Positions 1 through 5,819 of a stretch of DNA of 7,692 bases are shown piece by piece. The notes beneath the pieces are model-generated. The model did not search any database. It had not been told where the DNA came from and saw only the letters and a list, made by a program, of their open reading frames with translations. The position numbers and the translations under genes are program-made. This stretch comes from Acidobacteriota bacterium (GTDB lineage: Bacteria > Acidobacteriota > Vicinamibacteria > Vicinamibacterales > SCN-69-37). Each line of letters opens with the position of its first letter. Positions within the stretch are counted from its first letter, which is position 1. The stretch spans positions 1 through 7,692 of the forward strand of contig JANLHE010000011.1 in assembly GCA_024653875.1 (NCBI GenBank), in the 5' to 3' direction.

Positions 1-1
1 G

Positions 2-496
2 GGGCAGGCGGCCGTGCAGATCGCGACGTCCGCGCGCGCTCGCGTCATCGCGACCGCCCGCGGGGAGGAGAAGTGCGATCGGGCGCGGGCGCTGGGTGCC
101 GGCGCCGTGATCAACTCCGTCACGGAAGACGTCCCGAAGGCGGTCAAGGCGCTCACCTCCGGCCGCGGCGCCACCATCGTCATCGAACACGTGGGGATGG
201 AGACGTGGGACGCCAGCGTGCGCAGTCTCGCGCGCGGCGGGCGGCTGGTGACCTGCGGCGCCACCACGGGGCATCACGCCTCGCTGGATCTGCGGCACCT
301 GTTTGCGCGCCAACTGACCTTCGTCGGATCGTACATGGGCGCCAAGGCCGAGTTGCTGCAGGCCGCCGACGGCTTGTTCCGGGGCCTGTTCGCGCCCGTC
401 ATCGACTCGACGTTTCCCCTGCGCGACGCGGCAGAGGCGCATCGGCGTCTGGAAGTGGGCAGTCAGTTTGGCAAGGTCGTCCTCGTTGTAGACTAA
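2..496 (+). CDS. MDR-family zinc-type alcohol dehydrogenase / quinone oxidoreductase, C-terminal part (5' truncated by window)
   Basis: The reading frame is open from the first codon in the window (position 2) to TAA at 494-496, giving 164 visible residues. Medium-chain dehydrogenase/reductases transfer hydride between NAD(P)H and alcohols, aldehydes, enoyl groups or quinones in the cytoplasm. The visible part starts at the end of the nucleotide-binding glycine loop (GQAAVQIA). It then shows the second Rossmann strand (VIATARGEEK), a GAGAVIN segment, the strand IVIEHVG, the typical GGRLVTCGATTG turn, and the family's ending (FPLRDAAEAHRRLE then FGKVVLVVD). Catalytic and structural zinc sites would lie in the missing N-terminal half, so zinc dependence cannot be judged. 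An internal ATG at 14 is not the real start because homologous sequence continues upstream of it. The T-A-R-G sequence after the second strand, with no acidic residue at its end, would fit NADPH better than NADH; this is inference. The substrate is unknown. Confidence 0.9.
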   Translation, partial: GQAAVQIATSARARVIATARGEEKCDRARALGAGAVINSVTEDVPKAVKALTSGRGATIVIEHVGMETWDASVRSLARGGRLVTCGATTGHHASLDLRHLFARQLTFVGSYMGAKAELLQAADGLFRGLFAPVIDSTFPLRDAAEAHRRLEVGSQFGKVVLVVD

Positions 497-502
497 GAAA
501 CC

Positions 503-715
503 ATGTCCCTTGCACGGTGGAGCGTGAGCCTGGTCGCGATGATCGGGCTTGTGGCCGCCACGATGGCGGCCGCGACGGTGTGGCTGCTCCTCACGGAACC
601 GGTCACCGTGGCGGATGCCGTGTCAAAGATGTCGCAAGGGGAGATTGGCCCCGCCATGCAGGCGCTGGGCGCGGTGCTCGTCGACGCGCTCAAGGGGTTG
701 TTCAAGTATCTGTGA
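503..715 (+). CDS. Putative small single-pass membrane protein, 70 aa
   Basis: This short ORF begins with ATG six bases after the stop of the upstream dehydrogenase, on the same strand, so it may be co-transcribed. The product has a basic N-terminus (MSLAR), one hydrophobic segment at about residues 8-30 rich in Val/Ala/Leu, then a mildly amphipathic tail with Lys residues at the end (ALKGLFKYL). I do not recognise the family. The layout is what an inner-membrane-anchored small protein would show, with the tail on the periplasmic side by the positive-inside rule. No strong Shine-Dalgarno is visible; only AAGAAA lies just before the ATG. Its last 14 bp overlap the end of the convergent rhodanese gene. 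It could instead be a chance ORF, but the placement, strand and hydrophobic pattern favour a real gene. Confidence 0.5.
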   Translation: MSLARWSVSLVAMIGLVAATMAAATVWLLLTEPVTVADAVSKMSQGEIGPAMQALGAVLVDALKGLFKYL

Positions 716-1115
716 CGGCGGCCGCGCGAAGCAGGCCCGCGTACGCGCGATCCGTTGGCGCGGTGGTCTCGGTCGGCAGGCCCGCGGCCGCCCATCCCTG
801 AAATCCGGCCGCCACGTTGGCGAGGTTGCTGAACCCGAACGCCTCCAGGATCTGCGCGGCGCGCGCCGATCGCGTGCCCGACTCGCACCCGAGGAGCAGC
901 GCCGTGTCCGGGGCGAAGGTGGCTTTCATCACGCGCACGAAGTCCGGATTCGGCATCAGCTGGCCGGTGTCTTCGTCGGCCTCGAGCAGCGGAACGTTGA
1001 TGGCGCCTGCCGGATGGCCCGCCGCGAACTCGAGGCTGGAGCGGACGTCCACGTACGTGGCGCCGTCGCGTTGCGCGTGAAGGGTGTCGGCTAACGAGAC
1101 GTTGGAGATTGGCAT
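702..1115 (-). CDS. Single-domain rhodanese-like sulfurtransferase
   Basis: This 137-residue protein matches a free-standing rhodanese domain, which carries sulfane sulfur as a cysteine persulfide in the cytoplasm. It opens with the family's first conserved block (YVDVRSSLEFAAGHPAGAIN, residues 21-40). The active-site loop is CESGTRS at residues 77-83, with C77 as the predicted persulfide cysteine and R82 positioned as in CxxGxRS-type loops. The closing block is AAGFQGWAAAGLP at about 102-114. No signal peptide is seen. An acidic insertion (EADEDTG, residues 45-51) precedes the catalytic strand. The start ATG at 1115 lies inside the end of the amidase gene, a 25-bp overlap that suggests joint transcription and perhaps coupled translation. 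The last codons overlap the convergent small membrane ORF. The sulfur donor and acceptor cannot be inferred from context. The family assignment is strong. Confidence 0.92.
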   Translation of the reverse strand: MPISNVSLADTLHAQRDGATYVDVRSSLEFAAGHPAGAINVPLLEADEDTGQLMPNPDFVRVMKATFAPDTALLLGCESGTRSARAAQILEAFGFSNLANVAAGFQGWAAAGLPTETTAPTDRAYAGLLRAAAVTDT

Positions 1116-2440
1116 ACGACGGATTCACAGGCGGCCGCGATGTCGAGCAGCCGCGGCGTGGAGGCGGACGGTCCCACCAGCTGGAGCCCGGCGGGCAGGC
1201 CCGGCGTGGTGAGCGGCAGCGAGATCGCCGGATGTCCGGTCAGGTTGAAGAGCTGGGTGTGCTTGAGCATCGCCACCCGCACCGGCAGGTCCACCTGGCC
1301 GACGGCGACGGTCGGCTCGCCGCTGACCGGCGCCACGATCGGCAGCGTGGGCAGCATCAGCGCATCCACCGACGAGAAAAACGCATCGACCGCCTTGTGC
1401 AGCGTGGCGCGCTCCTGCCGGGCCTGCAGATACGCGACGGCGGGAATCGTGCGGCCGTGCATCAGCCGGTCGTGCACCGCCGGGCTGTAGTCATCGCGCT
1501 GTGTGTCGAGCCACGCCTCGTGGAAGTGCGCCCCCTCGGGCAGCACCAGGTTGACGTAGGTGTCCGTGATGCGCGGCGCCAGATCGAACGTCAGCGGCAC
1601 CAGGGTCACGCCGGCCTCCAGTAACTGGTCACAGGCCAGTCCAAAGGCCTCGGCCACCGTCGCATCGAGTGGATCCGCGAAGTAGCCCCCGAGCACGCCC
1701 ACGCGCAACCCGGCCAGCGGCGCCGGCGCCACCGTGTGAATCGGGCGGTCCGCGAGGACGGACCACATCCACGCGGCGTCCTGCACCGATCGCGCGAGCG
1801 GGCCCACGTGATCGAGCGTGACGCTCAGCGGAACGACGCCGGTGGTCGGCACGTCTCCCAGCGAGGGTTTCAGCCCGACGATGCCGCAGGCGGCGGCGGG
1901 AATGCGGATCGAGCCGCCGGTGTCGGTGCCCACCGAGGCCAGGCCCATGCCCGTGGCGACCGCGACGGCGGAGCCTCCACTGGAGCCGCCGGCCGATCGG
2001 GTGTGATCGGCGGGGTGGAGCACGGGACCGTACGCCGAATCCTCGCTGGTCGTGCCCATGGCGAACTCATGGAGATTCGTCTTGCCCAGCAGGACGGCGC
2101 CCGCGTTGCGCAGGCGTGTGACCACCGCCGCGTCCGCCCAGGCGACGCGGCCGGCGCGCACGCGTGACGCCGCCGTGGTGGGCTCCCCGGCGACGTCAAT
2201 CAGGTCTTTCAGGGACACCGGCAGTCCGTGCAGCGGACCGAGGTCGATGCCGTCGGCGCGTTCCACATCGGCGCGGCGGGCCGCCGTCAGCGCCTCGCCC
2301 AGGTCGACGCGGATGAACGCATGTGTCGCGGTGCCGTGCGCGGCAATCGCCTGCTGGCTGAGGGTGACAAGGTCTTCGGAGGTCAGACGGCCGGCGCGCA
2401 GTGACGCGGCGGCCTCCACCATGGTGGCAGGCATCTTCAT
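1091..2440 (-). CDS. Amidase-signature (AS) family hydrolase
   Basis: The 449-residue product belongs to the amidase signature family, which hydrolyses carboxamides by a Ser-cisSer-Lys mechanism. I see the catalytic lysine in PVSLKDLIDVAG (K78), the GGSSGGS loop at 151-157 (cis-serine S153) and the nucleophile in GTDTGGSIR (S177). The spacings K78-S153 (75) and S153-S177 (24) equal those of fatty acid amide hydrolase (K142/S217/S241), so the triad is intact. Length is near that of GatA and stand-alone amidases. No gatB or gatC is beside it, so a free amidase with unknown substrate is the safer call; a GatA paralogue remains possible. I chose the ATG at 2440 because the protein then begins with the family's usual N-terminal helix (MVEAAASLRAGRLTSEDLV) and a weak GCGAGAG lies upstream. 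A second ATG sits two codons in. Upstream in-frame sequence overlaps the divergent dehydrogenase and is not protein-like. It is probably the first gene of a two-gene unit with the rhodanese. Confidence 0.93.
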   Translation of the reverse strand: MKMPATMVEAAASLRAGRLTSEDLVTLSQQAIAAHGTATHAFIRVDLGEALTAARRADVERADGIDLGPLHGLPVSLKDLIDVAGEPTTAASRVRAGRVAWADAAVVTRLRNAGAVLLGKTNLHEFAMGTTSEDSAYGPVLHPADHTRSAGGSSGGSAVAVATGMGLASVGTDTGGSIRIPAAACGIVGLKPSLGDVPTTGVVPLSVTLDHVGPLARSVQDAAWMWSVLADRPIHTVAPAPLAGLRVGVLGGYFADPLDATVAEAFGLACDQLLEAGVTLVPLTFDLAPRITDTYVNLVLPEGAHFHEAWLDTQRDDYSPAVHDRLMHGRTIPAVAYLQARQERATLHKAVDAFFSSVDALMLPTLPIVAPVSGEPTVAVGQVDLPVRVAMLKHTQLFNLTGHPAISLPLTTPGLPAGLQLVGPSASTPRLLDIAAACESVVCQSPTSR

Positions 2441-2474
2441 CGGAATACGCTCTCGCCGAGGATATCGTACTCCT
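2441..2474. promoter_or_regulatory. 34-bp divergent intergenic region between amidase and zinc dehydrogenase
   Basis: Two genes start back to back across only 34 bp. The plus-strand GAGGA at 2458-2462 is a possible ribosome binding site for the dehydrogenase (12-nt spacer, rather long), and GCGAGAG on the minus strand is a weak candidate for the amidase. There is no room for two separate promoters, so each promoter must reach into the other gene's coding start, or one promoter region serves both directions. I see no convincing -35/-10 pair by eye. Shared regulation is inference. Confidence 0.4.
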
Positions 2475-3590
2475 ATGCCACGAACCGTGCTTGCCGCTGT
2501 CATGCCGGCGCCCCATGTGCCGGTGGAAATTCGCGAATTCGCCGAGCCCGACCTGCCGCCAGGCGGCGCCCTGCTGCGCACCGCGCTGTCGGAGGTGTGC
2601 GGCACCGACGTGCACTTGTGGCACGGGCGCCTGGCCGGCGTGCCGTATCCCATCATTCCCGGCCACGTGACCACCGGCACGCTCGACGCCGTGCGCGGGA
2701 CGCTCACCGACGTGCAAGGGCAGCCGCTGCGCGAAGGTGACCGCGTCGCGTTCTTCGACGTGCACCGCACGTGCGGGCGGTGCCTCGCCTGCACGGCCCA
2801 CCGCACGCCCACGCGCTGTCCGTCCCGGCGCGTGTACGGCATCACGGACTCGGCCACGGAAGGGTTGTTCGGGGGCTGGTCGCAGAAGGTCTATCTGGAG
2901 CCGGGCGTGGTGGTGGCCCGGCTGCCCGAGGGTGTGTCCTTCGAGGCGTACATCGGCGGCGGGTGCGGCCTGCTGACCGCCGTGCACATCATCGAACGCG
3001 CGCGCCTCGTCCTGGGCGACACGGTGGTGGTGCAGGGCGCGGGCGCGGTGGGCATGAGCGCGGCCGCGCTCGCCCGGAAGTCCGGAGCCGGGCAGGTGAT
3101 CGTGATCGGCGCGCCGGAGAGCCGGCTGGATCTGTCGCTGCGGATGGGCGCGGACACGGTCATCAACATCGAGCGTTCGACGCCCGAGGCGCGGCTGGAG
3201 CAGGTACTCGCGCTCACCGGCGGGATCGGCGCCGATGTCGTGATCGAGGCGGCGGGATCCGCGCGGGCGTTCGAGGAAGGGGTCCGGCTGGCGCGCAACG
3301 GCGGCGCGTATGTCATCGCCGGGCACTACACCAACGTGGGGGACAGCACGATCAACGCCCACGAACACATCAATCGCAAACACCTGGACATCCGCGGCTG
3401 CTGGGGCAGCGAGGTGGGCCACTTCCTGCGCGCCCTGCGCGCGCTCGAGCGGTACCACGACGAAATTCCCTGGCACCTCATCGGCGCGCGGACCTTCGGC
3501 CTCGGCCAGATCAACGACGCGCTCGCCGCCGCCGGCGCGCTGACGATTCCGAAGGCTCTTGTGGATCCGTGGAGAGCAAACGACCTCTGA
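2475..3590 (+). CDS. Zinc-dependent MDR alcohol dehydrogenase (sorbitol/threonine dehydrogenase-like)
   Basis: This 371-residue cytoplasmic enzyme is a full-length medium-chain zinc dehydrogenase that oxidises an alcohol or reduces a carbonyl using NAD(P). Predicted catalytic zinc ligands are C42 (VCGTD), H64 (IPGHVTTG) and C164 (GGGCGLLTA). The structural zinc lobe is C100, C103, C106 and C115. The Rossmann glycine motif is GAGAVG at 188-193. Two departures are visible. The glutamate that normally follows the zinc-ligand histidine (GHE) is V65 here. The acidic residue that usually ends the second Rossmann strand and binds the NAD ribose is replaced by glycine (VIVIGAPESR, about 208-217), so cofactor preference is uncertain. 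The C-terminal part has a distinctive block, INRKHLDIRGCWGSE, that I associate with a subgroup of uncharacterised MDR enzymes. The ATG at 2475 restores the full first beta strand; the ATG at 2502 would shorten it. Substrate is unknown. The gene ends inside a perfect palindrome shared with the convergent DsbA-like gene. Confidence 0.92.
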   Translation: MPRTVLAAVMPAPHVPVEIREFAEPDLPPGGALLRTALSEVCGTDVHLWHGRLAGVPYPIIPGHVTTGTLDAVRGTLTDVQGQPLREGDRVAFFDVHRTCGRCLACTAHRTPTRCPSRRVYGITDSATEGLFGGWSQKVYLEPGVVVARLPEGVSFEAYIGGGCGLLTAVHIIERARLVLGDTVVVQGAGAVGMSAAALARKSGAGQVIVIGAPESRLDLSLRMGADTVINIERSTPEARLEQVLALTGGIGADVVIEAAGSARAFEEGVRLARNGGAYVIAGHYTNVGDSTINAHEHINRKHLDIRGCWGSEVGHFLRALRALERYHDEIPWHLIGARTFGLGQINDALAAAGALTIPKALVDPWRANDL

Positions 3591-3603
3591 GGTCGTTTGC
3601 TCT
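3573..3603. terminator. Perfect palindrome spanning two convergent stop codons; likely bidirectional terminator
   Basis: The left arm AGAGCAAACGACCTC (3573-3587) and right arm GAGGTCGTTTGCTCT (3589-3603) are exact inverse complements around one central base. As RNA this gives a stem of about 14 bp with a three-base loop on either strand. It covers the dehydrogenase stop TGA (3588-3590) and two bases of the DsbA-like stop TAG (complement of 3602-3604). There is no proper U-tract: ATTTC follows on the plus strand and CCACGG on the minus strand. It may therefore act as a U-less terminator or 3'-end stabiliser rather than a textbook intrinsic terminator. Confidence 0.75.
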
Positions 3604-4333
3604 ATTTCGCCGCCGCCTGGGCGATCGCGGCTTCCAGCGCCTGTGCGAACTGCGCAAACGGCACGGCGCCGGTGATCGCCTTGGTGATCTTCACCTGATT
3701 GGTGGCCTTGTCGACGAGGCCGATGAAGAACGCGGGCGTGCCGTTGGCGCCGAAGCTGGACGCCAGGTCGCTGGTGGCGCGGATCCCCGGCGTGGTGCGG
3801 CCGCTGGCGATGCACTCTTTATAGGCGGCGGCGTCAATGCCCAGTCCTGCCGCCACTCCCTCGAGGGCTTCAGGGGTGTGTTGCGCGGGCGCGCCGAACA
3901 TCCGGTTGTGCATGTCCCAGAACTTCGCGGGCTGCAGCTCGCCGACGCACTGCGCGGCTTCGTGCGCCCGGATCGCCTGCGGGTGCAGCTGGTCAATCGG
4001 GAAGTCCCGGAAGGCATAGAGGATCTTGCCCGTCTCGATGTAGTTCTTCTCGATGAGCGGCATCGTCTCCTTGAAGTGCCTGATACAGAAGGGGCACTCG
4101 TAGTCGGAGAACTCCACCAGCGCGACCACGGCTTCCGGATTGCCTTTCTGCGGGGCGCCTTTCAGATCGATGATCGGACGCGGCCGCCCGATGCTGGCGC
4201 GCAGCGCCGCGAGGTCTTCCCTGAGCGCCGCGACCTCTTTGCGCAGGGCCTCCACTTCCGACGACTGGGCGCACGCGGGTGCCGCGGCGAGTACGATCAC
4301 CGCAAGCGCGGCGCCAAGAATACGTGTCCTCAC
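3602..4333 (-). CDS. Exported DsbA-like thioredoxin-fold thiol oxidoreductase with N-terminal coiled coil
   Basis: The 243-residue product has a signal peptide (basic MRTR, hydrophobic core at about 5-19, likely cleavage after PACAQ near residue 23), so it acts in the periplasm or outside the inner membrane. Residues 24-48 form a heptad-like, Leu/Glu/Arg-rich coiled coil (VEALRKEVAALREDLAALRA). A DsbA-type thioredoxin domain follows: FSDYECPFC with the redox pair C80/C83, then YAFRDFPIDQLHPQA, KFWDMHNRMF, and the cis-proline loop NGTPAFFIG (P200). Two further cysteines, C129 and C174, lie in the helical insertion and could pair. The family oxidises, or in oligomeric forms isomerises, protein disulfides. 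The coiled coil may drive oligomerisation, as the N-terminal segment does in ScsC-type proteins; this is inference. The start codon is GTG, supported by AGGAGAG six bases upstream. C21 is not in a good lipobox, so lipoprotein status is unlikely. The gene is divergent from pyk and convergent with the zinc dehydrogenase. Confidence 0.9.
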   Translation of the reverse strand: MRTRILGAALAVIVLAAAPACAQSSEVEALRKEVAALREDLAALRASIGRPRPIIDLKGAPQKGNPEAVVALVEFSDYECPFCIRHFKETMPLIEKNYIETGKILYAFRDFPIDQLHPQAIRAHEAAQCVGELQPAKFWDMHNRMFGAPAQHTPEALEGVAAGLGIDAAAYKECIASGRTTPGIRATSDLASSFGANGTPAFFIGLVDKATNQVKITKAITGAVPFAQFAQALEAAIAQAAAK

Positions 4334-4412
4334 GATGTGCTCTCCTCATGCGCGCGCCGGTTTTGCTTGCCGGTCACTCCTCCAGATTGTACGCTGCCCT
4401 TGTGCCCTGCGC
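4334..4412. promoter_or_regulatory. 79-bp divergent promoter region between DsbA-like gene and pyk
   Basis: Both flanking genes start outward from this gap, so promoters in each direction are expected here. On the minus strand TACAAT (complement of 4386-4391) matches the -10 consensus in five of six positions and would serve the DsbA-like gene, but no good -35 lies at the right distance. On the plus strand TTGCTT (4363-4368) with GATTGT (4385-4390) is a weak candidate for pyk, with 16-bp spacing. No Shine-Dalgarno is evident before the pyk ATG, so its transcript may be leaderless or have a very short leader; this is inference. Confidence 0.35.
4340..4346 (-). promoter_or_regulatory. Shine-Dalgarno AGGAGAG that fixes a GTG start
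   Basis: On the minus strand AGGAGAG lies six bases before the GTG at 4333. This is the strongest ribosome binding site in the window. It decides in favour of the GTG start for the exported DsbA-like protein, whose signal peptide also begins there (MRTRIL). The nearby ATG at 4349 is out of frame. Confidence 0.75.
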
Positions 4413-5819
4413 ATGAGACGCACCAAGATCCTCGCCACCATGGGGCCGGCCACCAGCGATCCGGCGATGATTCGCGCCCTGATCGACGCGGGCATGAACG
4501 GGTGCCGGCTGAACTTCTCCCACGGCACCGTGGACGATCACGCGGCGATGTGCGGGATGGTCCGGGCGCAGTCCCGCGAGGCCGGACGGCACGTCGAAAT
4601 CCTGCAGGACCTGGGTGGTCCCAAGATTCGCACGGGCCGCGTGCCCGCGCCCCTCGTGTTGCAGCCGGGGGCCCGGCTGCTCCTCGACCACAGCGACGCC
4701 GACGCGATCGGTGATTCGGAACGGATCACGTGCGCGTTCGGGCCGCTCTTCACGTCGGTGGCGCCGGGACAGCGGCTCCTGCTCGATGACGGGCGCCTCG
4801 AACTGGTGGTCACCGGCGTGGAACCGGGCCGCCTCGTCACCCGCGTGGTGGAAGGCGGGCTGCTCGACAGCCGGAAGGGCATCAACGTGCCGGGCAGCGT
4901 GGTGCGCACGCCCGCGCTCACCGACAAGGATCGCGCCGATCTGCGGGCCGGCATTGCGATGGGCGTCGACGTGGTGGCCCTCAGCTTCGTGCAATCGCCC
5001 GACGACGTGGCGCAAGCGCGCGAGGCGGCGCGGGCCGCCGGCGCGGCCGACCTCCCGATCATCGCGAAGATCGAGCGCCCGTCGGCCGTGGACCGGATCG
5101 ATGAGATCGTGGCGGTCAGCGACGGCATCATGGTGGCGCGCGGCGACCTCGGCATCGAACTGCCGCTCGAGACGCTGCCCGCCGTGCAGCGCCGCGTGCT
5201 GCTTGCGGCGCGCCGGCGCGGGATTCCCGTGATTGTGGCGACGGAAGTCCTGGAGTCCATGCGGTCCTCGCCGCGCCCCACCCGCGCGGAAGTCACCGAC
5301 GCCGCGCACGCGGTGGACGAGGGCGCCGACGCCATCATGTTGTCCGGCGAGACCGCCGTGGGCCGTCACCCGGTGCGCGTGGTGGCCACGCTGGCCGCGA
5401 TCATCGAGCAGGCCGAGCGGGCGCGACTGCTCTCGGGCGCGCTCGTCGTGCCGCACGATGATCTGATCGCCAGCCGGCATGGGCTGGCGCTGTGCGAGGC
5501 CGCCGTGGCGCTCGCCGACCGCGCCGGCGCGTCCGCCATCGTGGCGGTCACCAAAGCCGGCATGACCCCGCGGCTGCTCTCGGCGCTGCGCCCGGCCGCC
5601 CGGATCATCGCCGCCACGCCCAGCGAGTCAACGGCCGCGCGACTGGGCCTGGTCTGGGGCGTGACGCCGGTATTGACCGGGGCCGGCGACCTGCCGGCCG
5701 TGCGCGAAACGCTGTTGTCCCACCACCTGGTGGCCGAAGGCGACACGATCGTGTTCGTGGCCATGCACGCCGCGCTGGGCCGCGAGGCGGCGAACTTCCT
5801 CATCGTGGAGCGAATGTAA
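4413..5819 (+). CDS. pyk: Pyruvate kinase, K+-independent type by signature
   Basis: This 468-residue cytoplasmic glycolytic enzyme converts phosphoenolpyruvate and ADP to pyruvate and ATP. Length and domain order are standard: an N-terminal barrel segment (TKILATMGPATS, CRLNFSHG with R32, N34, S36 and H37), a B domain at about 76-160, the rest of the barrel, and a C-terminal allosteric-type domain from about 345. The pyruvate kinase signature IIAKIERPSAVDRI is at 216-229 with catalytic K219 and metal ligand E221. The second metal ligand is D245 in ARGDLGIE. The site that decides potassium dependence (rabbit Glu117) reads GPKIRTG with lysine K71, and Leu67 stands where K+-dependent enzymes have Thr; both are marks of K+-independent enzymes. 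The normally conserved ATQ of the ATQMLESM motif is ATE (T277, E278). The start ATG gives the canonical MRRTKI beginning. The stop TAA shares its last A with the ATG of nhaA. Confidence 0.97.
   Translation: MRRTKILATMGPATSDPAMIRALIDAGMNGCRLNFSHGTVDDHAAMCGMVRAQSREAGRHVEILQDLGGPKIRTGRVPAPLVLQPGARLLLDHSDADAIGDSERITCAFGPLFTSVAPGQRLLLDDGRLELVVTGVEPGRLVTRVVEGGLLDSRKGINVPGSVVRTPALTDKDRADLRAGIAMGVDVVALSFVQSPDDVAQAREAARAAGAADLPIIAKIERPSAVDRIDEIVAVSDGIMVARGDLGIELPLETLPAVQRRVLLAARRRGIPVIVATEVLESMRSSPRPTRAEVTDAAHAVDEGADAIMLSGETAVGRHPVRVVATLAAIIEQAERARLLSGALVVPHDDLIASRHGLALCEAAVALADRAGASAIVAVTKAGMTPRLLSALRPAARIIAATPSESTAARLGLVWGVTPVLTGAGDLPAVRETLLSHHLVAEGDTIVFVAMHAALGREAANFLIVERM

Noticed and set aside
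1091..2440. Calling the amidase GatA (Glu-tRNA amidotransferase subunit A)
   Set aside because: The AS motifs are shared by the entire family and no gatB or gatC lies nearby, so the specific name is not supported.
2441..2857. Upstream extension of the amidase to position 2857
   Set aside because: The extra 139 codons lie antisense to the dehydrogenase and show no amidase homology; the family N-terminus begins at the ATG at 2440.
2196..3815. Long minus-strand ORF (539 codons) antisense to the zinc dehydrogenase
   Set aside because: Composition is His/Arg/Gly-rich low-complexity and it opposes a gene with intact catalytic motifs.
4262..4333. Lipoprotein signal in the DsbA-like protein
   Set aside because: C21 is preceded by A-P-A without the Leu/Val at -3 expected of a lipobox; a signal peptidase I site after ACAQ fits better.
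2771..4714. Very long plus-strand ORF (647 codons) across the dehydrogenase, DsbA-like and pyk genes
   Set aside because: Arg/Gly/Ala-rich translation with no family motifs, running over three well-supported genes; a typical off-frame artefact of high-GC DNA.
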